This document shows positions 18,719 through 27,599 of a stretch of DNA of 31,290 bases, piece after piece. How positions within the stretch are numbered: position 1 is the first letter of the stretch; each line of letters starts with the position of its first letter. The notes below the pieces were generated by a model, which had not been told where the DNA came from, ran no database searches, and saw nothing but the letters and a program-made list of their open reading frames with translations. The position numbers were made by a program, and so were the translations under genes. The stretch is from Amoeboaphelidium occidentale (taxonomy: Eukaryota; Aphelidiomycota; Aphelidea): assembly GCA_023515795.1 (NCBI GenBank), contig JALGPX010000122.1, positions 1-31,290 on the forward strand, read 5' to 3'.

Positions 18719-20124
18719 ATGATTTTGAACTTCATTAGAACCTTCCTAAGGAAAACATTCATAGACTCAGCCCTTTTACTTTATGTTTACAAATTACTTA
18801 AATTCATTCGGAACAAAGTTTTGGGGCAGGGCTCTGAATTGGAAAGGATTTGCCAACCGTCGCAGCTTTCGATTCACCGACAGCAGCGAGCAATGCGCAA
18901 CAGACGAATTGAGACTCTGAACGATTTCCTCACGAAATATTTTCCATTCGGATTTCTTCAACGGAAGTCTGTTGAAACGGGAACAGAAGAATCGCAAGAT
19001 TTACTGAATGCGCTAAACAGACAGAAACTTCCATATGAAACTGTTTACAGAATCGACCGAAGCCTTTTATTCTCTACAAAGCTGACAATACAGCGGAGAC
19101 AATTGGAATCTAAAGATGCTTCAGATGGCGATGTTATTTCAGTGGTACACTCAATCGCTGTAAAGAAACAATTCCGTAATTGCGATAATTCTGCGCTGCT
19201 GGTTGAGTCTGGTTCTTTCAAGATTCTGTTTCAAGGAATATCTGAGATTTACGCTACGGAGAAATTGTTGCACGAAACATCTGCCAAAGCTTCGACTAAA
19301 TACGATCCTACGAACATTGGCCACGAGAAAAAGCTGATGGATTTATGGAATTTACTAAATCCAGACACTCCACTGACATCAAGACTTTGCACAGACTGGA
19401 AATCTCTTGGGTTTCAGGGTATTGATCCAGCGACAGATTTTCGTGGCATGGGAATACTATCGTTGGAGCAGTTGATATACTTTGCGAAGAAACACAATGG
19501 TCGTGCGTTGCTTTGCCTGAAGACATCCAGAGATCCAATGATTTGGTATCAATTTGCTTTAGTTGGAATTAATATCACAGCATTTCTATTGCAGCTTCTT
19601 AGAAGCAGAAGATTGCAAATATTTCTGTTTCAAGCTATGGAACGATGGGATGGAATGTTTAGTAATGAATGGGATTATTATCGTAGTTTCGTTAATGCAC
19701 TTGAAACAGGACAAAATGATCAACTGAAGGATAACTCATCTGTTTCAGGTTCCACTGAAGATTTGTTGCTTCTGTACTTGAAGGAATGTTTCAATGAATT
19801 ATACTGTTTTGTATTTTGGTATTTCAACGAGAAATGGGAGAATATGATGCGACCTCTGGTGGAAAAACAATACGCTGATAGTGTTTCATCTACAAATCGA
19901 GCAAAGGTAAGCGATCCTGGAACTCTTCAGCAGAATAATCTTTGTAGCCTATTGTTCCTATCCTGGAATTCCCTTCAATGTTTTCTGACTTCAAGAATGA
20001 ACTGCAGGAGCGTGTTGTATTGTTTGAGACAGACTCAAATGCTCTTTCATATGAATACGTACAAATGTGGTCCCAAAACGTCACGAACAGTTTATCTTTA
20101 TATGAGCATGACAGGTCAAAATAG
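18719..20124 (+). CDS. ELMO-domain protein (ELMOD-like Arf/Arl GAP)
   Basis: ELMOD proteins act as GAPs for Arf and Arl2 GTPases. Two exons, join(18719..19906, 19948..20124), with a 41-nt intron, encode 454 aa. The N-terminus has a hydrophobic/basic stretch (residues 1-35), then an ELMO domain at about 195-380: KLMDLWNLLNP, TPLTSRLCTDWKSLGFQG, DPATDFRGMGILSLEQLIYF and WYQFALVGINITAFLLQLL. The Arg proposed as catalytic in ELMOD GAPs is present (Arg242 in TDFRGMG). No armadillo repeats are seen, so it is ELMOD-like rather than full ELMO/CED-12. Without the intron the frame would run on to 20227 and overlap the bHLH gene; splicing ends it at 20124, leaving 46 bases between the convergent stops. 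Confidence 0.92.
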
Positions 20125-20170
20125 ATTAATTCTATTAGAACTTCTTAAACAAAGTCACGTGATCTATCAA

Positions 20171-20578
20171 CTAAAGCGCTGTGCTCATTCCATTGCTTCT
20201 AAGATATGCTTCCATCCGACTTATTAAATCTTCCATATCTCTCTGTTCATCCAAAAGAAAGCTCATATATTCAACGCTCTTCTGTAGTACGACAGCTTCA
20301 CTTTTAAGAGGCAGGTCTTTAAGAGAAGGTATCAAATCAGATAAATCCCGGAATCTTTCGCGTAGATTCTGTCGTCGTTTCTGGTCTGACTGGTTAACTG
20401 TTACGGTTGCTGCGGATGTTCTGCGTTTTGCTTGTGCGTTGGTTGATTGCTGTAGAGCTGATCCATTATTAGATTTTGTAGTGAGGCTATTGAGAGTGTC
20501 CTGATTTTGTGTAGAGTAATTGGATGAAGTTTCCGACAGGTCGTCTGCTTTCCGCTTCTCCGGCACGGTTGTAAGCAT
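20171..20578 (-). CDS. bHLH transcription factor, Mlx/INO4-like
   Basis: A 135-aa nuclear protein with a basic helix-loop-helix domain at about 60-112 (basic region NQSDQKRRQNLRERFRDL, loop IPSLKDLPLKSEAV, helix 2 VLQKSVEYMSFLLDEQRDM), followed by a short coiled extension and preceded by a Ser/Thr/Asn-rich region. The KRR core and helix pattern resemble Mlx, Max and yeast INO4. At the two E-box-reading positions, His is replaced by Val61 and Glu by Asp65; the second Arg (Arg69) is kept. A single exon with an ATG at 20578. Upstream lies the ADAM gene on the same strand (129 bases away). Confidence 0.85.
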   Translation of the reverse strand: MLTTVPEKRKADDLSETSSNYSTQNQDTLNSLTTKSNNGSALQQSTNAQAKRRTSAATVTVNQSDQKRRQNLRERFRDLSDLIPSLKDLPLKSEAVVLQKSVEYMSFLLDEQRDMEDLISRMEAYLRSNGMSTAL

Positions 20579-20707
20579 AATTCCCAGCTGTTGAAAATTT
20601 CAGTTGTGAGAAAAACTTGAAGAAGCGATCATCAAAGGGTTTCGGCTGTGAGAAAAGGTTTTTCAGTGAGCCCTTGGGCAAACTATAAAGAAAGTGATTT
20701 TATTGGA

Positions 20708-23485
20708 TTACTTTGGTGGTAATGGAGGAGGAGATGATGGAGATTGTTCGCCCCTATTGAGTCTAGCAGATCTTGGAACTGCTGATGTTCTACTTGGTGA
20801 AACATTTTCTGAAGCATTAGTTGATATCCGTAGACTATGTGGTCTGCTTGTTTGTCTTCCTCTTTCTGCATACAGGGTTCCTTGAACTGGTTCTGACATA
20901 ACTGATTGTCTGTTGTCCATCGTTGCATTCAGAGAAGCCAAATCAACTTCATCACCATTGTAAACACCATTGTAAAGAGCTGGATCAACCCAATTCTTTG
21001 GTCTTGCAGCAGTGGCCGGTGGTTGTTGGAAAGACTGTACACGCGAATTTCTGTTAGGCGGAGAACTTTGACCCAAGAATAACGAGACAGGATACCTTCC
21101 TTCTGTGCTCTGGCTTCGAGATAATGCTGCGTTGCGTTGTTTCTTTTGTAATAAACATATTTGTACACATCTGCCAACACAGCAAAGAAGTATTGTGCAT
21201 ACAACAACCAGAATAGCTATACCAGTAGCCAAGTGTGCCTGGAACCATCCAACCAAACGACCCCACGGATCAACTTGACATTCTCCTCGGAAGCATTTTC
21301 CGCCGAATGAACAAGGAGATCCATCAACATAGAATCCACTAACTTTGATACAGCCACCCAAGTTTTGTCCTTGGCAATACATTTGACATTGATCACTATA
21401 ACCAGGACATTCACCAGTTATTCCAGCGACAGAACCTTTAAGTCTACACTGTTGATCACGGTTTGTGCAGTCACCAGATGCACACTGGCCTTGTGTAGAA
21501 GAATCAATCGCACAAGTAGTGAGATCATCGATGTACTTATCGATAGGACAAACTCCACTATTGCCGTCACATTTTTCTTCAACGTCACAAACTCCTCTGG
21601 ATGGTCTACAAGGCACACCTGCTGCTTTTACTTTACAGTCTTGACAGCAAAGATCGTTATTGTCACTACACTGAGCATCATTCTTGTATTTACATGTTGC
21701 GCCATCACAGCATTTGTTGCTTCTACATGATTCTCCATCTGCAGGCCCACAATCACAATCTTCTCCAGGTTCTTTGACACCATTACCACAAACATTGCCA
21801 GTAATTGTTGTTCTAGTTCCAGGATCTTGTAGACATTTACCCAAAACAGGAAGCTTGTTACAAATAGTCGTCGAAGTACAAGGCGAGAACTCATTGGTCG
21901 TCACATCAGATGTCGGACTCATGATGAATTTACCACAAGAACAACTTGAACCACAAGAACAACAATTATTGCAAGAATCAATACAATCGTGAACAGCGCC
22001 AAAAGAATGACCAATTTCGTGTGCTACAACTAACCATTCAGTCGGAGTTATTGAAGAAACAGCTGCGCCAGTGACGTATTCAGTTCCACGGCCTGTTCCC
22101 TGAGAAGAAACTCCAGCTTCACAAACCATATTCAGCCATGAAACACCAACAGTAACATCAGTATTACATCTTGTCATCAGCATAAACAATCCAGCATCAG
22201 ACTGAACTGTTCCTCTCCACCTGGAAAAATCACTCAATCTCTGATTAATTGTGTATCCGCTGGAACATTGTTGATTCCAAGGAATATTGTTACCGCATGT
22301 GTCTTGAAGGTTCACTTGAATAATACCTAGCTGAATATTGAATGTTTTTTCATACAAAGCAGAAGCTTGATTCCAGTCTGAGATAATTTGCTTCAGAGCT
22401 TTGTCGGTGCCTTGATAGTTCGACACGTATGAGCAATCAGCTGCAACGTACATATAAAGAATCTTCTTTGCTGTTGGACAACCTGCCGGAGCTCTTTTGA
22501 ACAGCATCTTTGAGCTTAGAGCGCCTTGGTGCAAACGAAGCTTTTCTTGATAATAATCCTCAGCAACCTGAGAATTGAAAAACAAATCTTCAGAACCACA
22601 AGAATGAGTTGTTGAATTATCACCAAAACTTGTATCCGCCATATCTGAATGCTGGAATATAACCAAAGGATCTTTAGAGTCATTTTCAGTCGCAGAAGCT
22701 TGAGGTAATGGAGCATCTTCGGGACGCTTCGAAGCTTCATAATGACTTCGTGTCTTCACCCCAAACACCTGCCCACCAACTGTGAAAGTTCCATCAATTT
22801 GTAGGTCTTCTAAACTCTTCTCCCATAAAGGCTGCTTATCAGAACTGTCATAATTCATCACTGTGATTCTTGCCCAACCCAAATCCTCAGGATGCTCATC
22901 TGAGAACGGTACAAAGTAAGGAGAGTTTGGCCCATTAGTAAGAATATCATCCGAATGATTTTCATGTAAAACACGTCCTTTGTAAACTCGAACCGAATCC
23001 AGCTGATTCGAAACAATCGGTTTCCCATTGACCAAAATATGCGCCTGATGATGAAACATTTCATTATTCGGTTGTAAATGAATGAAGTAAGTCTTCCCAT
23101 TAGCTGAAACTCTGAGACGGAACATGTCTGGCGAAAAAGCAATGGACTTTCTTTCCCTCGTGAGATTTCTGTAGAGGTCTGCGACATGCGGAAACTTTTC
23201 TAAAGCGACACCCTCAACAGCCGAAACCCTTTTCAAAAGATTCTTGACAACCTTTGGACGTTTCAAAGTACCATCGCCATTACCATTTCGTTCGCTTTTC
23301 CACTTCCCATGACCTGAGAAGCCAATGTCGAAGTGATCATCTATAATGCTATTAATACTACTGTAAACTGTTGAAACAATACCATCGTGCCTGTCATCCC
23401 TTCTGAAACCTGCCTCATGAGAAGCAACCACTGTTATAAGCAGTCCCAGTAGGCAAAGAAGTGTAAAACGAACGGTGAGTTTCAT
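20708..23485 (-). CDS. ADAM family membrane metalloprotease-disintegrin
   Basis: One exon encodes a 925-aa type I membrane protein. Signal peptide at 1-22 (MKLTVRFTLLCLLGLLITVVA), prodomain to about 335 ending in a basic site near RAPAG, reprolysin (M12B) catalytic domain with HEIGHSFGAVHD (489-500), which has all three zinc His and the catalytic Glu, then a FIMSP Met-turn. The Cys-rich disintegrin domain (about 563-650, CGNGVKEPGEDCDCG...) and cysteine-rich region follow. A single transmembrane helix (about 752-772, ATGIAILVVVCTILLCCVG) leads to a 150-residue cytosolic tail ending in a proline-rich SH3-like site PPPLPPK. It would shed or cleave cell-surface proteins. Non-animal ADAMs are known from some fungi. 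Confidence 0.96.
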   Translation of the reverse strand: MKLTVRFTLLCLLGLLITVVASHEAGFRRDDRHDGIVSTVYSSINSIIDDHFDIGFSGHGKWKSERNGNGDGTLKRPKVVKNLLKRVSAVEGVALEKFPHVADLYRNLTRERKSIAFSPDMFRLRVSANGKTYFIHLQPNNEMFHHQAHILVNGKPIVSNQLDSVRVYKGRVLHENHSDDILTNGPNSPYFVPFSDEHPEDLGWARITVMNYDSSDKQPLWEKSLEDLQIDGTFTVGGQVFGVKTRSHYEASKRPEDAPLPQASATENDSKDPLVIFQHSDMADTSFGDNSTTHSCGSEDLFFNSQVAEDYYQEKLRLHQGALSSKMLFKRAPAGCPTAKKILYMYVAADCSYVSNYQGTDKALKQIISDWNQASALYEKTFNIQLGIIQVNLQDTCGNNIPWNQQCSSGYTINQRLSDFSRWRGTVQSDAGLFMLMTRCNTDVTVGVSWLNMVCEAGVSSQGTGRGTEYVTGAAVSSITPTEWLVVAHEIGHSFGAVHDCIDSCNNCCSCGSSCSCGKFIMSPTSDVTTNEFSPCTSTTICNKLPVLGKCLQDPGTRTTITGNVCGNGVKEPGEDCDCGPADGESCRSNKCCDGATCKYKNDAQCSDNNDLCCQDCKVKAAGVPCRPSRGVCDVEEKCDGNSGVCPIDKYIDDLTTCAIDSSTQGQCASGDCTNRDQQCRLKGSVAGITGECPGYSDQCQMYCQGQNLGGCIKVSGFYVDGSPCSFGGKCFRGECQVDPWGRLVGWFQAHLATGIAILVVVCTILLCCVGRCVQICLLQKKQRNAALSRSQSTEGRYPVSLFLGQSSPPNRNSRVQSFQQPPATAARPKNWVDPALYNGVYNGDEVDLASLNATMDNRQSVMSEPVQGTLYAERGRQTSRPHSLRISTNASENVSPSRTSAVPRSARLNRGEQSPSSPPPLPPK

Positions 23486-23600
23486 TTGCTTATAAAAATA
23501 TTTCGCGTCCTCTTCGAATCACGTCACAGAAGAGCCAGCCAAGGCATCACGTTGGCAGAATTCAGAGATTCGCCTAAATTACATCATAATATATTTGAAA

Positions 23601-24676
23601 CTAAACTCTTTTATGTTTCCGTTTGAACCTTAAGAACTTGATCGTATCGTTTCGTATTAGATAACTTATACCAGACGATATTGTAGTAAGTGAAACAATG
23701 TAATGTAAACCTGTTAGAATCATTTGACTTGTTTCCTGTTGTGAACTCAAGTCAGCTGGTATGAACACAGGAAATGCAATAGTGCAACCCATTAGAACCA
23801 ACTGTAGGAGCGTATTAGCTTTGCTGATGGTTGTCGGATACAAATCAATTGAGGGCACCGATGGATTAAAGAACATTTTTAAAGATTTCTACGGAATGAG
23901 TTACCAATGCACCGGAAACAGAAACTTACTGGTTTCGGAATGCTTTTGTATCGGTAATAGCAAACACCTGCGATCAACAACACATCGCGTGCCAATATCA
24001 ACGACGCAACATAAGCTACAAGAGAGAGAGCGAATAAGTGACTGTAACAACTATGCAGAAAATTACTTGGTAGTTGTCCATTATATGCCAATGAAAGAAC
24101 CAAAGATGTCATTAGAGTCTTATCAGCAACAGGGTCCAAAATACTTCCAAGAATTGTGCGTTGATTGAACCTTCTTGCAACTTGTCCATCAATCTGCATA
24201 CATCATTAATAAATCGCTCCAGTACTCAATGCAGGCTTACCATATCACTTATTCCTGCAATTGTGAATGCAGCCAATGAGAGATCGTGTTGCCCAGTTAC
24301 GATAAGATATGCAATTAACGGTGATAAGCCCAGACGCAATCCAGACAGCGCATTCGGAATATTAAAGTTTTTCTCATTCATAATCTTCATTTTAGGAAGG
24401 AATTAATATCAAATGGAATTAAGCAACCTTTTTGAGTTCTGGTCTTTTGAAATCGCGGTTTCTATTCTGAGGTTGACGTGGTTCTATGGATGTAGATGAT
24501 ATTGATAGAAATCTGAGTGGTGGCGTAGAGAATATCATCCTCGCGTTGCTGATAGTTTTGGGCTTCCATGCAGCTGAGCAATTCCGTAAGAGAAGCATCA
24601 TTCCGCAGTCACAAAGAAAATTCTTTATAAGAGTGACAAAGAATCGAACAGTTTCAAAAAATATTTCTTTACTCAT
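23601..24676 (-). CDS. CRLS1: Cardiolipin synthase (CDP-alcohol phosphatidyltransferase)
   Basis: Joins phosphatidylglycerol and CDP-diacylglycerol to make cardiolipin in the mitochondrial inner membrane. Five exons, complement(23601..23888, 23930..24015, 24067..24193, 24241..24384, 24428..24676), give 297 aa (human 301). Introns are 41, 51, 47 and 43 nt. Exon 1 supplies an Arg/Ser-rich mitochondrial leader; its GTTGCT donor is weak, so this first junction is the least certain. Exon 2 gives IPNALSGLRLGLSPLIAYL and ISDM, joined to IDGQVARRFNQRTILGSILD, which completes the CDP-alcohol signature DGxxAR...G...D...D. Exons 4 and 5 supply ARDVLLIAGVCYYRY and KMFFNPSVPS...ISKANTLLQLVLMG, close to animal CRLS1. 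Several hydrophobic helices are evident. Confidence 0.92.
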
Positions 24677-24687
24677 TCAAATTAGCA

Positions 24688-25754
24688 TTAACTCCTGTTG
24701 GCTTTAGATTTTCCTTTAGTTAAGAGATCAACACACAGTGAGAGGGTAGCATCGTGTTTTCGCTTCATGCGATTCTCAAACTCATTTAGCTGCGTCATAA
24801 AATCCCTACTCAGCTTTCCTGCAACCTCTCTCATACAGCTTTGTACCATAATATGAAGCTCATACTTCAGATTTTCCATTTTCATGTTCATATCTTGTCT
24901 CAGCCCTTCAATAGATCTAGCCAGATCTTCATTAGCATCCTCCACAGATTGAGCATAAATGTAGAATGCTTTCTCCATATCTGCTCCGAACTTCAGCAAT
25001 GCATCTGGTAGAGAGAGATTAGACGGCTCTTCTTGAGATTCCTCCGTTTCGGGATTTTCTTGATCACCAGGTTGTAACAATGCCTGCGACGTTTCCTCCT
25101 TAAGATTTGACTTGACTGAGAAAGCAGCATCCAATGTATCATAATAAGGAGGCAAAATGAACGACATCTCTATATGGGGACCTGATCCAAGCAGTCGACG
25201 TTCAATCTCACGATACTCGCTCTGCAAATTTTTTATCTTGTTCTTGCACTGCTCACCAGATAAACTCGTTCCATATTCCTTGTTGATGAGCATTGAAATG
25301 GTTTCGTATCCTAGCTTACTGTTAAATGAGCCGTTTCTGGAGCTATTATCGCACCAAGTAGGAATCAAACGTCTCAGCTCGTCAAGATCAGTACCCAAAC
25401 CAGATCTTAATTCCAAAAGTGTAACTACCATAGGGTCAGTCCATTTTAAACGAGCAGCAGGTCCAGTCGAGTTTTGTTCATTCTTTGCAGTATTGTTATC
25501 AGCTTCAATGGGATTTTTATGGGGTCTACCACGGCGCTTCTTTGTCGGTGGAGGGTTAACCTCCGTAGTATCATTGCCATTTAAATTCTCTTGTTGAGAG
25601 TCTGCCACAGTTGAAACAGGATCAGCATGATTTCTTTTCGCCGCCGTTGGTGAAACCAGCTCATCCAGTTCTTCTTGAGATACATAAATCTTTTCTAAGA
25701 AGAAATAAGTCAAAATTGAGGCTTAGAGCAATTACTGCTTGTCTCTACCGTCAT
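24688..25754 (-). CDS. AT-hook protein with Myb/SANT-like (trihelix) DNA-binding domain
   Basis: The main exon (24688-25694) opens with a splice acceptor rather than an ATG. A 41-nt intron (25695-25735) joins it in phase to a short first exon; the nearest ATG (25754) gives a 19-nt exon and 341 aa, while in-frame ATGs at 25847 and 25859 would lengthen it by 31-35 residues. An AT-hook (KKRRGRPHK, about 58-66) precedes a Myb/SANT-like helical domain (about 89-180: LKWTDPMVVTLLELRSGLG, GTSLSGEQCKNKIKNLQSEY). The C-terminal third is helical and probably oligomerises (DMEKAFYIYAQSVEDANEDL). Such domains occur in transcription factors and in the accessory protein of PIF/Harbinger transposons. No transposase is next to it here. 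Specific role unknown. Confidence 0.75.
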
Positions 25755-25972
25755 GTTTTGTTTACCAGCAGTTTGTGATACTGTTGAAACAAGCCAAATT
25801 TTTGTTTTAGCCGTATGACCCAAAGCAGCCCTTGATCTGCTGCTCATTGTAAATTTCATGTCAATCTCTCATGTAAACGAACTCCTCTGAATAGTCGCTG
25901 CGCCGCGCTCGCGTGGTTGAATGTTCTATGATCTTCCTTCCGCGACAGAATCTTTTTTGAAAGTGACGAAAC

Positions 25973-27562
25973 ATGCTTAGACGTCTGTTAAAACCGGCAT
26001 TAGCAACTTCCGTGGTGAGTTTTGTTTGCGTTAATGAATATCAACGCGCTAAAAGGCGTACGATGGCATACTCGAATATCTTTTCTTTCGTGAGGTCGGG
26101 AGATATCAGAGGTTTATCGAATCATTTGGAAACATCGAAAGATTCTGTTAATGCTCGTCATAGATCTGGATATACTCCGTTACATCAGGCTGCTGCTAAT
26201 GCAAATGTTCAAATGGTAAAGGTCCTTCTGAAGGCTGGTGCGTCTGTTAATGAGAAACAGATTGGATATGCGAGCGAAGATTTCAGTCGTTTAATTTCAC
26301 CGTATGCGCCTGTGGATGGTTTCACTGCTTTGCATTATGGAGCTGCATTGGATAATTTGGAATTGACTCAAACGCTGTTGCAGCACGGAGCTGATCCTTC
26401 AATTAAAGACAGCCGTGGTTTCAAGGCTGTTGATTATTGTGAAGGCGCATGTAAAGAATTTTTAAGCAATGCAGAGACAGATTATGAAGAACGAAAAGTG
26501 CAGAAAGAAAAAGAAATGCGTAGAAAGTTTCCACTGGAACGACATCTACGCGAGAAAATTGTTGGTCAGGAAGATGTTATCGCTCGTATTGGTGCAGCTG
26601 TCAGGAGAAAAGAGAATGGATGGACGGATGAACAGAAGCCTTTAGTTTTTATGTTTCTTGGAAGTTCTGGTATTGGAAAGACTGAAGTTGCGAAACAGGT
26701 TGCAGAATATTTGTCAAAAGGCGATAGTGCAAACAGAATGGTCAGACTGGACATGTCAGAGTTTCAGAGTAAACATGAAGTTTCTAAGTTCATTGGGTCT
26801 CCTCCAGGTTATGTTGGCTACGATGAAGGAGGTCAATTGACTGAGAAGTTGAGAAAAATACCAAACGCTATAGTTTTGCTCGATGAAGTAGAAAAGGCTC
26901 ACGTTGATGTATTGACAATTATGCTTCAGGTTTTCGATGAAGGTCGTTTGACTGATGGCAAAGGCGAGACTGTTGACTGCAGAGATGCAATTTTTATTAT
27001 GACGAGTAATTTGGCACAAGATCAGATTAAAACCTTCACATCAAGAACCAGAACTGAGAATGAACAGAAGGACACCGAAAAGAAGCAAGATTATAAAGGA
27101 AAAGAAGATGAAATGAAAAAATTTATGGATGAAACAGTTTATCCGATATTGAAGCGCCATTTCAAACGAGACGAATTCATTGGGAGAATTAATGAGATTC
27201 TTGTTTTCAAACCGTTTTCTAAGAAAGAGTTGCATCAGTTAGTTTCCAAAGAATTAGAAAAATGGAAGTCTAGAGCTGCCAAAAGGCATAATATTTCTCT
27301 ATCATGGACAGATTCTGTGGTGGATCAATTATCTCTTGCGTATAATGAAGAATACGGCGCAAGAAGTATCAAGAACGAAGTTGAACGTAAAGTTGTTAAT
27401 TTAATTGCAAAATTGTACGAGATGGATGAAGTTCAAGATGGAGGTGCTGTACATTTTTATGCAGAGAGTGCTGAGAACGAGAAAGAGAGAAATATCAAAG
27501 CTAAAGTTGAATCTGTATCAGGCACAGCGTCCTCAGAAAAGAAATGGTTCGGGATGTTTTGA
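25973..27562 (+). CDS. CLPB: Mitochondrial CLPB / Skd3, ankyrin-AAA+ disaggregase
   Basis: One exon encodes 529 aa. A mitochondrial leader (MLRRLLKPALATSVV) is followed by ankyrin repeats (about 60-165: SGYTPLHQAAANANVQMVKV, GFTALHYGAALDNLELTQTL), split by an insertion rather than packed tandemly. The single AAA+ domain carries Walker A GSSGIGKT (230-237), Walker B IVLLDE (300-305), pore loop GYVGY and RDEFIGRINE with the putative Arg finger. The C-terminal ClpB D2-small domain has EEYGARSIKNEVERKVVN. This architecture is Skd3/CLPB, the intermembrane-space disaggregase of animals, not yeast Hsp78, which has two AAA+ domains. The gene runs divergently from the AT-hook gene and ends 37 bases before the GT54 gene's stop. 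Confidence 0.96.
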   Translation: MLRRLLKPALATSVVSFVCVNEYQRAKRRTMAYSNIFSFVRSGDIRGLSNHLETSKDSVNARHRSGYTPLHQAAANANVQMVKVLLKAGASVNEKQIGYASEDFSRLISPYAPVDGFTALHYGAALDNLELTQTLLQHGADPSIKDSRGFKAVDYCEGACKEFLSNAETDYEERKVQKEKEMRRKFPLERHLREKIVGQEDVIARIGAAVRRKENGWTDEQKPLVFMFLGSSGIGKTEVAKQVAEYLSKGDSANRMVRLDMSEFQSKHEVSKFIGSPPGYVGYDEGGQLTEKLRKIPNAIVLLDEVEKAHVDVLTIMLQVFDEGRLTDGKGETVDCRDAIFIMTSNLAQDQIKTFTSRTRTENEQKDTEKKQDYKGKEDEMKKFMDETVYPILKRHFKRDEFIGRINEILVFKPFSKKELHQLVSKELEKWKSRAAKRHNISLSWTDSVVDQLSLAYNEEYGARSIKNEVERKVVNLIAKLYEMDEVQDGGAVHFYAESAENEKERNIKAKVESVSGTASSEKKWFGMF

Positions 27563-27599
27563 AAATAGAAAAAATTATTAAAAGATAAGTATGATTATA

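Noticed and set aside
20125..20227. Apparent overlap of the ELMO-domain frame with the bHLH gene
   Set aside because: The unspliced frame reads to 20227, but a GTAAGC...TTTGTAG intron at 19907-19947 switches frame and ends the protein at 20124 with a sensible C-terminus.
21365..22740. Several long frames on both strands within the ADAM gene
   Set aside because: They are shadows of the strongly supported ADAM frame, whose cysteine-rich codons leave alternative frames open.
23761..24168. Plus-strand open frame of 135 codons opposite cardiolipin synthase
   Set aside because: It runs antisense across exons and introns of a well-supported gene and has no recognisable protein features.
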